64,000 nt of DNA, taken from the NCBI GenBank assembly GCA_030220185.1, contig JASPKZ010007282.1, positions 186,001-250,000 on the forward strand. The letters run 5' to 3'. A model generated the notes under the pieces. That model was not told the DNA's origin, made no database searches, and worked only from the letters and a program-made list of their open reading frames with translations. Below are positions 33,525 through 44,071 of this stretch, in pieces. The translations under genes and the position numbers were made by a program. Numbering within the stretch: the stretch's first letter is position 1; each line of letters begins with the position of its first letter. This DNA is from Diploptera punctata. Taxonomy: Eukaryota > Arthropoda > Insecta > Blattodea > Blaberidae.

Positions 33525-33872
33525 TTTTTGGCCGTCCTGTTCTCCTTCTTTCGAAAGGTAACTTATCCCTAGAAATCTTGACTATTCTTGTGCCTAATAT
33601 CCAATCGATTATTTTTATCTATAAGTAATTCCATTCTAATCTATTCACTTCTGATTCTATCCCATATTGTTTTATTCGCGAATATCCTAGGAATACTTAT
33701 CTCACCGTTTCCGCTTTATCACTGACGTATCACGTCTGGTCTCAGGTACATAAGCCAATATCGGTCTAATAACTGAGTTTTAAATTATTATCTTGACATC
33801 ATTCCTCAAATAGCTATTTTACCACATTGTGTCTCTTAAGAATTCTACAATTCTATTAACTGTATTCGCTTG
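33525..33872 (-). mobile_element. LINE-D, decayed copy
   Basis: The minus strand encodes ANTVNRIVEFLRDTMW, then YLRNDVKIII and NSVIRPILAYVPETRRDTSV, and finally RRRTGRP-like residues near 33530. This is the post-catalytic region of the same LINE family as 41050-41617. Many stops. Confidence 0.7.
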
Positions 33873-33894
33873 ATAAGATACATCGCCTTTCAAC

Positions 33895-34075
33895 TATTGA
33901 CGTCCCAACTACTTTCAAAAAACGTTAAACTGAAAATATATAAAACTATTATTCTACCAGTTATATTATATGGATGCGAAACATGGACTCTTACTTTAAG
34001 GGAGGAAAGGAGATTACGAGTATTTGAGAATAAAGTTCTTAGGAACATTTTTGGACCAAAGAGAAATGAACACAG
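33895..34075 (+). mobile_element. LINE-A internal fragment
   Basis: In-frame codons TSQLLSKNVKLKIYKTIILP and YGCETWTLTLREERRLRVFE match the other LINE-A copies closely. It stops at EH just before the family's TGEW residues, so it is truncated at both ends. It preserves the uninterrupted ataaaactattattctacca site where Tc1 inserted in the 52-56 kb copy. Confidence 0.85.
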
Positions 34076-34140
34076 ATTATAATTCAGACACTTGTTCGAT
34101 TATACGATATTTCACAACTAATTTGTAACGAATCGGATAT

Positions 34141-34300
34141 CTACAAACTGCCATAGCTTTCTTTTTTGTGAGATATCAACATGTTAAATTCGCTTGCAAT
34201 TAAATGAAACTGATATAATAAACGTAGTAGGGCATCCTTATTCTCAGCTAACAGAGCTGCGTCACATCCCGTAACATAAGATTTTAATTTCCTTACTTCC
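34141..34300 (-). mobile_element. LINE reverse transcriptase fragment
   Basis: The frame reads CDAALLAENKDALLRLLYQF followed by FNMLISHKK. It resembles the stretch at and after the ADD catalytic block of LINE reverse transcriptases (ADDxALLAEN...). The second Asp is replaced. Short relic; family unclear. Confidence 0.5.
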
Positions 34301-34329
34301 CATGCGATATGTATATTTTTTGTCATTTA

Positions 34330-36100
34330 ATTATTACATTGAGCAAAAAAAAAAAAACAAGAAACTTTTGTTTTGTCTCAGAAAGAAAAATATGTGATTC
34401 TAAGAGTATATTTTTCTCCTGAAATCAAATATGAAATCGGGTTTTCTCCATCACGCAAGGTTTCCGAGAGACAGGAATTTATAATTCCAAACACTTTAAT
34501 ATTTTCTACATTCCTAACTACACAATATTCGAACATTCGGACTCACCTAGAAAGTAAGAAATTACTATTTTTTGCTATATTTCACCTGTGGAGCATCCCT
34601 CTTAAACGGTCCAACAATAATCGGCCAGCATAATAGGATTCCATATGCCTTGATATCGTTTTTCCATAGCTGAAACCATTTGAGTTAGCTCATTTGGTTT
34701 TATTTTACAATGGACAAATGGACGAAAAAACGTTTATTAAAAATAATTATTTAAATCCATTAATTGAAATTTAAATAAAAAAAATATGGGTTATGGAGAA
34801 ATTCCGAATACATATTTGAAAACAAGATAAAAAACAGCATTAAGTACAACTATTGGTACTCATGAGACAAAAATAATTTTAACCAGTGTTTTTATCGATA
34901 ATTATGGATTATAATAATCTAATTAGACCCTATCTAATTCTAATTAGACCAAACAAAAGGGGACTTAACAATTTTCCTTTCCAAACTCCTTTCCTCCTAA
35001 TTTGTATACCTAAAAATCATTTCCTTAAAGATTACTCTAATATTGGAAGCAAGAAGCAGACTTTTTATTCAAAATCTCAAGAGTAGGATATTATAATTTA
35101 CTCCCTTTCAGCAATGACCGATTGAATTAGTAATTATTATTTAACAGTAGAACATTACAACAAATATAACAAATTTACATTAAAACTAACAAAAATTAAA
35201 ACACGGAACATAGTTAACGGAGTTAAATAAATTCTGTACCGGTAACTATATTTCAATGGAACTCGTAAATTCAATGCGTCATTCACTATTACTAATGAGA
35301 AAACTTTTCATAAATAAAGTAAAACAGCATATTCACCTATCTCCAGCACATATTTTCATTTTATAGAATGGTATATGTGGATTTATATTGTTTTAAGAAA
35401 TGTGTTTTATGTTAATAGAGGAAATTTTTATATTCTAAATTAAAAGTTATTGATTATAGGTTTTCATAAGTAACGCACAATTCCAGTAAAACAAAAAATA
35501 AATAGTGTTTTAAAAATGTTCAAAGACGTAAAATGCAATGTCTTAAGAGAGGAACATACATGTAAAATTCTGGACAAACAATGTAAATTGGGATGGGTTG
35601 GGTTTGGGTGTAGGAGAACGAAAATCACAAGGATGTATGGAAACGGTTTGGGAGGAGGTACTTGTATATATAAACTAGTAACATATACTCCTGCAAATTA
35701 TATGGGGAAAAGGATCACTGTGCTTATATTATGAGAAAAATAACTGTATAGTGCATATACATTCTAGATTTGAAAGATAAATCAGAGTTCGCATCGTGTA
35801 GATTGGGGGCATTGATACTTCTAAAAAAAATGCCGACTATGACGATATGCCAATGTGTGGGGAATATATAACCTGGGAAATGGTAACTAATTGGAATGTA
35901 GGTGGCATCAGTTCTTGCAGGAAAGGTTTCTAAATAAAATAATCGTGGTGGATTGACAATGCTACGAATAAATGGTAAACCCAGAAAACTGGTTAATCGT
36001 AGGTAGATTTCCCGACAAGAAGGGGAAAATAAGAACGACGTTAATGCGTGCATAAATAAACAAACAGCAATTATTATGACTTATACGTAAGTTCAAATAA
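34330..36100. other. No recognisable feature
   Basis: AT-rich. The frames at 34373-34633, 35516-35734 and 35724-36053 have no motif I recognise and no supporting context. Confidence 0.45.
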
Positions 36101-36541
36101 TTTTCCTAACTAACTAAATCATTGGCACTATTGAACATGGTCATGCGGACCATATATCCTTATCCTGAACTAATGTGTTCCAATCGTCCCATGTATAATC
36201 TACTTCCCTAAAATCATGGTTAATGTTATTCTTCCACCTCATTCTTGGTCTACCAACTGGGCGCTTTCCATCTGGTTTTCCTATAAGAAGGTTCCATCCC
36301 CTCATTCCCCATTCGTGTCAAATGTTCTGCCCATCGCAGGCTACGAGACTTAGCTGTTTTTAGTACCGGTATATCTGGTTTCTTATAAAATTCATATAGC
36401 TCACATTTATCTAGTCTTCTCCATTGGTCTGCTTTTTCATCTCTCCTTGGTCCAAAGGTTTTCCTAAGAACTTTGTTCTAAAATACTCGCATTTTTTTGT
36501 CTTTCCTTAATGTAAGAGTCCGTGTTCGCATACATACAATA

Positions 36542-36855
36542 TCCATCCATAGCTATTCTGCCCGAGGGCAGGTCTCTCACTGCCATCATAGCATTTTCAT
36601 GCTTTGCTTTGCAGCTTTACTAGGGAATTGTAGGTGTGGTAGCTTCCCGTTGCTTTCCACACCGGTGAAGGATGATGATGATGATGGCCATATGATTTCG
36701 GGGACCGTTGGCCTTAAAGTTTTCCTGACATTTGTCTTACAGGTGAGGAAAAACCCCGATAAAAACGTCACCCAGAAACCTGCCCCGACTGGGGATCGAA
36801 CCCGGGCCCGCTGCGCGACAAGGCAGCACGCTACCTCGATACCACAGCGGTGGCT
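36542..36855 (-). repeat. SINE-3, full length, nested in LINE-A
   Basis: 314 bp bounded by an 11-bp duplication, tacatacaata (36531-36541 and 36856-36866). On the minus strand it starts with the tRNA-like head (ccaccgctgtggtatcgagg A box, gggttcgatccc B box), continues through the body with a GATGATG-type stretch, and ends in tgga repeats. This is the best reference copy of the family in the window. Confidence 0.93.
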
Positions 36856-36888
36856 TACATACAATAACAGTTTTATATATTTTTTTTT

Positions 36889-37257
36889 ATCCGTGTGGAG
36901 TTGCCAGTCTCCCATCGGGCGCCTCCCCAGGTGGCGGATAGGGGAATGCTCACCAGATATGGCGGGTACTGGGGAAATAAAATACCCAGGGCGGACCAAA
37001 ACTAGCGCTGCTGCCTTGCAGTAAGATACTGGACTATCAAAGGCTAGAGGAAGAAAACCTTGAACAAAAATTACCCGTCCCCCAGGTTGGGGGTTGATGC
37101 ATCGGGCCAGCTCCTCGTTCATCATAAAAAGAAAAAAATGCTAAAAAACCAAACAACATGCTTCGGAAAAACACTCTAGGACAATGGATGGATAGAGAGG
37201 AATGGCGTTTGGTTTCCGGAAGACGGCGGCAGCTGCCATGATACCGGATGATGATGA
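36889..37257 (+). mobile_element. LINE-B 3' end, nested in LINE-A
   Basis: 369 bp flanked by attttttttt on both sides (36879-36888, 37258-37267). The last ~95 bp match the 25020-25110 LINE-B end (gaggaatggcgtttggtttc, gccatgataccggatgatga). The upstream part (gttgccagtctcccatcggg) would be 3' coding or UTR sequence of a longer copy. Confidence 0.82.
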
Positions 37258-38135
37258 ATTTTTTTTTCAGTTTAATGTTTTTTGAGAGAACGAGACTCCC
37301 TGTAATGCATAATAGCATGCATTTCCAGAATTGAAATTATTTTTAATTTCTTTATACATATCATTTCTATGTGTAATTATTGTTCCTAGGTATATGAATT
37401 CAGCCCCTTCTTTAAAATACCCTCAATTGTCATTACTGTGCATTTCTATTATATAATGTATTTCTGTGTGTAAACATGTATTTAGTTTTATTGAAGTTTA
37501 CTTTCTGTCCCTATTTCTTATTGTTACTCAATAGAGTGTGTATGTTGGCCTTTAGTATCTTCTCGATATCGCTTATTAATACTACATCATCAGCATAAAC
37601 TAACAGCTTATTACTGCCATTGAGTTGTAGGCCTTCTTCATCCTCTAAATATTTGATGGCATACTCTAGTACAAAATTGAATAGAGGAAGTAGTGGAACT
37701 CCTTGATTTGACTCATTATGAATTTCAAAAGTATCTGAAAACTGTTTGCCTATACGCATTTAGACTCATTCGAATGTCTATCTAACTTTTTAGGAATTCC
37801 GAACTCCAGCAGGATGCTATATAATTTCTCATTCTTAATTGAATCGCAAGCCTTTTTGAAATGTACATATAGTTGATGCACAATGTCATTCATGATATTC
37901 TCATTTCTTTTCTGAAATCTGTCTTATACTAAAAATCAGATCTGTTGTAAACGTGTTTCTTCTAATTATACATTGATTATATTATGGTCTTCTGTCATCA
38001 ATATATTTATTAGAATTTTGTACGAAGTTAATGAGATGCACCTACAGTTGGTGCAATCAGTTTTATTATTATTTTTCTTATAGATTGGTACGATAATCGA
38101 TTCCTTCCATTCATTTAGAATAACCTTAGACTATT

Positions 38136-38745
38136 CTTCACAACATGTGACGCGATTTTTAGCCGACCTATAGACTAATTCTTCCCATACATTAATAAGC
38201 ATGTCTGGATTGATGACAGCGACAGCTTCTCGAATCCTGTATCTCAACTCGGGCAGGTTAGCAAGCAATGGAGGCGCGTATACTCAATCGTTTACAAAAT
38301 CTCAAAGGAAAAAAATAGCATGAGGTGAGCTCCGGCGAACTAGGAGGCCACTGGGATAAGCCCTGTCATCTAGATCACGACGACAAATCCAGTAATGACA
38401 GTGTGGAAGGTCTTACACATGTGTCCCCATCGTTTACAATTGTTACAGGTTCTAAACCCTACTGATTACGCTGACTTTGCGCTTGAAATGTTGCAGCAGC
38501 AACATTCTCCTCGGACACTCTTGGTCCTCCCACACTTTTGCCTTTACACAGACAACCGGTCGATGTGAACTGATTATGCCATCGATAGATGTTGTTGGCA
38601 TTGGGGGATCACGATTAAATTGCCTACGAAACGAACGTTGAACTGTCACAACTGATTTACAACTCTCAAACTGCAAAACACAAAACGCTTTCTGTTGAGG
38701 AATTGCCATCTTTGTTATTATTGTTGACATAGAACAAAACAAAAG
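38136..38745 (-). pseudogene. DUF4817-type transposase relic
   Basis: The 38452-38742 frame begins near MAIPQQKAFCVLQFESCKSV and continues VVTVQRSFRRQFNRDPPMPT, the N-terminal helix-turn-helix region annotated as DUF4817 in arthropod mariner-like proteins. Downstream, in shifted frames, WPPSSPELTSCYFF (the catalytic xPDL-type block) and ANLPELRYRIREAVAVINPD represent the C-terminal half. The middle, including the first catalytic Asp, is deleted. No TIRs found. Confidence 0.75.
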
Positions 38746-38749
38746 AAAG

Positions 38750-39140
38750 CTATCCGCTCACTCACACAACTAAAACTATCCTCTTCCCTGTTTCATTTCC
38801 GTCTACACACAACTTTCTACGCCTCATCTGAGTGATAATATTGTTATTTGAAACTACTATATTATTTTATGTACACACTCTACTATTACTAGACACTGAT
38901 GTATCGATGCGGACTGTAAAAGTTTTAGTATACAAAAGCCAGAATTGGTATCGCTCGTAAAGCGAGCGAGAAAACATAAGAACAAACTTAGAGCGTACAG
39001 TCCGCAAAACATGAAAAGTGAAGAACGATAATGAAATGAATTATTTAAAGTACATTAGCAAACCAAACTTCTAAGTTTACCTTTGTAGAAATAAATTTAA
39101 ATATTTGTGATGTAGACTTGATGTCACAGACCGTAGTTCC
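38750..39140. other. No recognisable feature
   Basis: Unassigned. A short inverted motif (gctcgtaaagcgagc near 38953) is visible. Confidence 0.35.
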
Positions 39141-39149
39141 AAAACACGC

Positions 39150-39270
39150 CGATCCTATTCCGGCTCTGGTAGCCTTACATGTACGCCTTGCTGCCCGTGT
39201 AATCGATTCATAAATTATTATTTTTTGTAATATATTCTTTACGCTAATAAAGTCCTATTACATCACTAAT
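39150..39270 (+). mobile_element. CR1-like retroposon 3' end (LINE-G type)
   Basis: cgccttgctgcccgtgtaat, taatatattctttacgctaa and taaagtcctattac match the 3' terminus of the insertion at 55120-55392 (ggcttactgcccgtgcgacc and taaagtcctactactac). A short 5'-truncated relative. Confidence 0.6.
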
Positions 39271-39337
39271 ATTTTAAAACAAATATTTTACAATTGTTCA
39301 CATCTATTTTATATATAAAGGTATATTTTGGATTGTA

Positions 39338-39599
39338 TTATGTGAGAGGTACAGGAAAAAAAAAGGGGGGGTATTTTTTTGTCGAAATGCAGTTTGAGGT
39401 TTGATTATATTCTCGATGAAAAACACTATCATTCGGAAGCGTGAAATAGTAAAATACGCTTTTTAGTCATAGGTTTATTTGTCTACAAAGTTTGGCGTAC
39501 GGGTAAAGAAGTATGGATGTTGTACAACTAAAAGTATGTTTTCTAGGTTCGAAGGAAAAAAGTAACTTATCTGATTTTTTCCCTGTACTCTTCACATAA
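39338..39599. mobile_element. MITE-like element, 262 bp
   Basis: The ends form inverted repeats of about 24 bp (left ttatgtgagaggtacaggaa, right complement ttatgtgaagagtacaggga). They flank about 210 bp of non-coding sequence containing a gggggg run. No target duplication is certain and no other copy is seen in the window. Confidence 0.55.
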
Positions 39600-40195
39600 G
39601 GGAAATTTAGAGAATTATTGTAACTTAAGGGAATGAGGATAGTCCCTTATAGCTCCTGAAATATGAATTTCCAACTATTGGTTATATAACTCTAAATATT
39701 CCACTTATAATGCTATACCATCTGTAGAATTTTCACGTTAGACGTTAGATTGGCCTGCACCCTGTAGAAATGTGCTTACTTAGGCCCATTACAAAATATA
39801 ATAATTGTTGAGAGAATTACGTAACTAACATACTGCAGGATAATGTTCTTACTTCAAAGCGTTTCCTCTACCTCCTGTTTTAAATCAAGGCATGGATATA
39901 TGTGTATGGATCCCAGTGTCCCAGGCACGTTTTCCATTGGCAGCCTCCAGACTTCACAATTGCCAATTTCATCTATTGTGACAAGAGAGTGAGAGGAATA
40001 TTATTAAAATAGAACAGCATGCGAACAGAGAACAACACAAGATGGAATACAAAAAAAATGGCATCAGTTTACTAAACATACAAAAAATTTTATACGGTAT
40101 TCAATATAGATTGATTCTAGATTTATAGTAAATGTCCTTTTTATTGCTAATCTTTAGAGAATGTCCACATTTACATAAACATTATTGTCATATAT
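39600..40195. other. No recognisable feature
   Basis: Unassigned. Confidence 0.35.
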
Positions 40196-40199
40196 TGAA

Positions 40200-40395
40200 C
40201 ATCTGACATTGAGCTGATCATTCATTCGGGGGGGGGGGCTCCATGACTTTGTGCGGCCAAAAAAGTATGTGTGAGATCCATAGTTAAAATTCCTCTCCCG
40301 AAAGGCTAGCATCACTTTAAGGCCGGGGTGGCGTGAAGGAAGTAATAGAACCTGTAAGCCGAGAGGTTAAACTGCGTTAATGGAATGACATGGGA
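40200..40395 (+). repeat. SINE-5, 5'-truncated copy
   Basis: Aligns with the body of the SINE at 56963-57298: ctgacattgagctgatcatt, then gatccatagttaaaattcct and gagaggttaaactgcgttaa. The tRNA-like head is missing. Confidence 0.75.
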
Positions 40396-40589
40396 ATATA
40401 TTGAACATAGTTAGTGGTTTTATAATTGAATTTAATTTATCTATTGTCTACTTGGCATAATTTTGCTTTATTCAAACATTCTTGTAACTTAATCGCATTA
40501 ACGAATTCTGAATAAATAAAGCTATTGACGTTCTTTTTCATGAACACTTTTGTAAACTTTTTACATATATATTTCCTACCAAGACATAC

Positions 40590-40633
40590 ACACACACACA
40601 TATATATATATACATACATACATATATATATAT

Positions 40634-40673
<40 letters not shown>
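40590..40673. repeat. (CA)n/(TA)n/(CATA)n microsatellite
   Basis: Compound tract immediately left of a SINE-2 copy. Confidence 0.9.
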
Positions 40674-40674
<1 letters not shown>

Positions 40675-40680
40675 CCTATG

Positions 40681-40973
40681 TAAAGTAAAGTAATCCCACT
40701 ACAGGCCTCGGGGTAGTGGGAGGTTAAGGCTCCCACTTTTACTAGACAGTCGGCACTTTATGTCAGCCGGGTTGTCAGCCCTGCGTGACGGCCGCCTTTA
40801 CCCCCAGAACAAGCGTCTGGTACTCATTTCCGTTAGAGGCTGAGCCGACCCCAGGGCCATAGTGCCGCCAGAAGGTTTTGGTCAGTTTAAAAAATCCTGA
40901 CCCACCGGGACTTCAACCCTCGACCTTCCGACTTGTAGCGCAGTGCCTTAACCACTACGCTACGGCGTGCCCT
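40681..40973 (-). repeat. SINE-2 reference copy
   Basis: The best preserved SINE-2. Reading minus, the head (complement of ccttaaccactacgctac) gives an A box and the B box is the complement of cgggacttcaaccctcgac. The body follows down to taaagtaatcccactacagg. Flanked on both sides by TA-rich microsatellites (40590-40673 and 40977-41020). Confidence 0.9.
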
Positions 40974-41049
40974 CTATGTATGTATGTATGTATGTATGTA
41001 TTATATATATATATATATATCTTCTCCTTTTTTCCTACGCATGAAAACT

Positions 41050-41617
41050 GACAGCTTGTTGCGTGTTCATTCACTACAGTTCCGGGGTATGGTGACATCC
41101 TTCCATCGTAGTTGTGGTCTTCCTAATGGCCTTTTCTGCTGAGGTGTCCAGTCACGTACTTTCTTCATTAATCTACTGTTCTCCATTCTATCTATGTGAT
41201 CGTTCCAATTTAATCTTCTACCATTTATCCAAAGATTTATAGGTTCAATTTCACATTCTTCTCTAATAACAGAGCTGCGAATTTTCTCTCTCAGCAATTT
41301 TCCTACGATTTTCCTTAAAACTTTCATTTCGGTTGTTTCATTGATTTGTTTTGTTTTTTGAGTTTCTGTTCGGCGTTCACAACCATATGTTAGAACTGGT
41401 CTTATGACAGATTTGTAAATTCTTACTTTTGTATCTATTCTTAAATTTTTATTTTTCCAAACAGTATTGTTTAAACATCCCGATATTTTGTTTGCATTAT
41501 TTGCTTGATGGAGGATTTCATCTGTTATTCTGTTGCTGCTATTAATTTCTACTCCTAAATATTTGCACTTCATGACTTGTTCTATACTTTTCCCTTCTAT
41601 TTCTATATATATACACA
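41050..41617 (-). mobile_element. LINE-D, 5'-truncated copy with open frame
   Basis: The 199-aa frame (41067-41666) is open over the LINE part. It reads KCKYLGVEINSSNRITDEIL, then TKVRIYKSVIRPVLTYGCER and ends KRPLGRPQLRWKDV. This is the region from the GxxL(Y)LG motif to the C-terminal basic GRP motif of a LINE reverse transcriptase. The catalytic YADD would lie upstream and is missing. Its first ~15 codons come from the adjacent fold-back element. Confidence 0.85.
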
Positions 41618-42146
41618 CAGAGTGTAACAGGACCTCACCGACAAAATGATAGGGATGATAGGTCATGCAGAGAGGATCATTTTTTGTGAAGGAACATATA
41701 GTCGCAACATATCGTTTATGAGTTATGCGCAGATGAAGGTGTTCACCCGTAAGGGTCGGAATTCAATACAGATAATTGTACACATATCGTTTTATTGAAA
41801 AAGACTTGTTTTTACAATAAGTGTTCAAACAGTCAACCCTGTGCCTTATTGCATGTATGATATCGTCGCAGCAACGATCGGCCAGCACGACCTATCATGG
41901 CAGAATTCTTTTGACGTCGTCAAAACCTTATTGTTTGAATACTTATTGTAAAAACTTGTATTCTTGAATAAAATGATACGTGTACAATTGTTTGTATTCA
42001 ATTCTGACCCTTACGGGCGAACACCTTCATCTGCGCATAACTGATAAACGACATATTTGCGACTATATGTTCCTTCACAAAAAATGAACCTCTCTGCATG
42101 GCCTATCATCCTTATAATTTTGTCGATGAGGTCCTGTTACACTCTG
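41618..42146. mobile_element. Fold-back MITE with 213-bp arms
   Basis: Left arm 41618-41830 and right arm 41934-42146 are inverted repeats of equal length and roughly 90% identity by eye. Both start cagagtgtaacaggacctca. The 103-bp centre is non-coding. The element sits in a TA-rich tract, and TA is present on the right edge. The superfamily is undetermined; long arms with a short centre are typical of fold-back or Tc1/mariner-type MITEs. It abuts the 5' end of LINE-D. Confidence 0.9.
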
Positions 42147-42159
42147 TATATATATATAA

Positions 42160-42690
42160 AGAAAAGTTTGTTAACAAACAAAATCGGGTCATTAGGAATA
42201 GGAGTTCACCTGAAACGAAAATTTAAAAATCACTCTAGCCGTCGTAATTGTAGATTATTTTATAACAACTTAGTATATTCTACTTAAATAAAACAAAAAT
42301 AAAAGTATTCTCAAAATATCAGTTAAATCCGACCATTATAATTTCGGTTTTACCCGAAACCTGATATTAAAATATCGCTCTAAGATCTGCCATGTTTAAT
42401 TTGTAGCATTGTAAATGTATGCCATACTTATGTACATTTTAATGAACACTTAAATTGGCAGTGTACCTTATAAGATATATTAATTAAATTTATTTAATAT
42501 TTTACTAAATCAATGAAAAAATTAATTAATAGAAATTATTTAAATTTGTGTCAAATTATACAACAATAAATCAATAATAACTTACGTTATGCATGATTTG
42601 TTTTCATTGCAGTCCGATATACTCATATTTAAAGAAGACGATGAAAGAAATTTAGTTTTGCAAATTTAAGGGTTAACAATAGATATATAT
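42160..42690 (+). repeat. Family R copy D
   Basis: Contains the subunit phrases aaatcgggtcattaggaata, cacctgaaacgaaaatttaa and cactctagccgtcgtaattg, a second subunit to about 42400, and the full unexpanded tail (taaatttgtgtcaaattatac, acttacgttatgcatgattt). The 5' block and TA/TG tract are truncated or replaced by the fold-back MITE. Confidence 0.75.
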
Positions 42691-42694
42691 ACTA

Positions 42695-43075
42695 GCGGAT
42701 CCTGCAACGGTTGTCCTACCCGAACATTTAATTCTCTGTCATGGCCGGACGATAAGAATATAAGTTAATTTTTTTACCATAAATTTCATTAATTAAGACG
42801 TAATTGGATATTATTATATAGGTTCGCAAGACTACTCCTTACTGTCATCAGTTATGGCTCAAGAGGCATGTATGATGACGTCACATTTTTGTCGCGCGGA
42901 ATATGTCGATAATGCGGATGACTATACATCTGACAAAAAGTGCCCATAACCCGACCGCAGCGCCACCACCGGGTCCAATTTTGAACGTAATCCATCCGGG
43001 AACCCATTCAAACACACACAAAAATGTTAATCAAAATTGGCCCAGTGTTTAGGCAGTTTTTAATTTCTGATCTCT
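42695..43075 (+). repeat. Possible Helitron-like relic
   Basis: The start ctagcggatcctgcaacggt and the phrases gggaacccattcaaacacac and aaaattggcccagtgtttag are of the kind seen in degraded non-autonomous rolling-circle or related interspersed repeats. No terminus can be fixed. Low confidence. Confidence 0.3.
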
Positions 43076-43082
43076 TCCAATT

Positions 43083-43555
43083 GCGGTGTTACTGGAAATG
43101 AGGCAGCACACAAATTCAACCACACAACAACAAAGTTAACTAGAGAAGAGCTACAGCCGTCATAACCAAACAATACGACAAATTCATCACAATTTCAAGA
43201 ACCAGACTGAAAATTCAACATGGAAAAAAAGCCATAAAATCTGTTTCAGACTGGCCAAGGAAAGAAGCAGTAGGAAAATTCCGAATGGCTACTGGCTACG
43301 ATTGCCTGGCCGAACACCTAAATCGCATTGGCATGTCCAGTAGTACCCAGTGCCTCTTATGCAACATTGGACTCATCATGGACTTTCAACATCTGTCTCT
43401 CTGCCCTGCATTGAGAAGTGATAGTTTAGTCAACAGTATTGGGAAGCAAGGGGAAATGATGAGTGGATAAATACCCCGCGATATTGTGCTATATCTGTTC
43501 TTTTCTTCTATATGTTTTCTTTTTCTTTTTGCAGTTTTGTTATTATAACCTCAAT

Positions 43556-43587
<32 letters not shown>

Positions 43588-43617
43588 CCAATGCCTCTAA
43601 ATTAAATAAATGAATAA
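43083..43617 (+). mobile_element. LINE-F 3' end (RNase H-bearing type)
   Basis: Opens with a frame reading CGVTGNEAAHKFNHTTTKL, the end of the RNase H-like domain that follows RT in I/Jockey/R1-type LINEs (HCGVxGNExAD consensus). The 43285-43470 frame then gives FRMATGYDCLAEHLNRIGMS and CLLCN...HLSLCPAL, a C-terminal Cys/His knuckle. It ends with a TA/TG tract and an A-rich tail near 43617. Frameshifted. Confidence 0.75.
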
Positions 43618-43619
43618 TT

Positions 43620-44000
43620 TCAGATATCAAGTAAACCTCCAGTTCTAATTGTCGGATTTTGCTCATTTTGGGATAATACCTACCTCAGTTAATTGTATAG
43701 GATATATTGAGTTTCACTGTGAAACATAACAAATTGTGACCGCTAGAGTGATTTTTAAATTTTCACTTCAGGTGAACTCCTACGCCTAATGGTTTTACAG
43801 GGTCCAATTGTGAATCTAAACCATCCAGTGACCCACACAAACACACACAAAAAATCAATCTAAATCGGTGTATTCGTTTAGGACACACAAACACACGTAC
43901 AGAAGAATTATTATACTGTATAAAGATATGTCATAAAACAGCGAAATCGGATTATAAATTAAATTGATGAAGAATTCGCTTAGCATAAGCAGTTATAATG
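43620..44000 (-). repeat. Family R copy E
   Basis: Minus-strand subunits: complement of cctccagttctaattgtcgg, then gtgaccgctagagtgatttt (the diagnostic motif) and cacctacgcctaatggt-like sequence. A displaced tail fragment lies at 43930-44000. Confidence 0.65.
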
Positions 44001-44071
44001 TGGTAGATTTTTTGTTAATATGTAGACCTATATCGCTATAAATGAAATATTTATATCGAGACAGTTGTTGA

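Larger units (their letters stand above)
36105..38135 (-). mobile_element. LINE-A copy carrying two nested insertions
   Basis: The 3' tail is at 36105. The C-terminal region runs to 36530 and resumes at 36867. After a second insertion it continues from 37268 through the catalytic KLLVYADDVVLISD block (37511-37759 frame) up to the start of the RT domain near 38135. Removing the SINE (36542-36866) and the LINE-B end (36889-37267) restores continuity with the other LINE-A copies. Stops and frameshifts are frequent. Confidence 0.88.

Noticed and set aside
34330..36100. A host gene exon
   Set aside because: Frames are short and unrecognised, and no splice-flanked conserved protein segment was seen.
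36780..36855. tRNA gene candidates at SINE heads (also 2184-2254, 40920-40973, 49035-49099, 56963-57030)
   Set aside because: A and B boxes are present but acceptor stems do not pair, and each is the 5' end of a repeated SINE with a body and tail.
36497..37125. 175-aa and 179-aa frames on opposite strands
   Set aside because: They run across a nested SINE-3 and a LINE-B end; the residues come from SINE sequence and the frames cross insertion boundaries.
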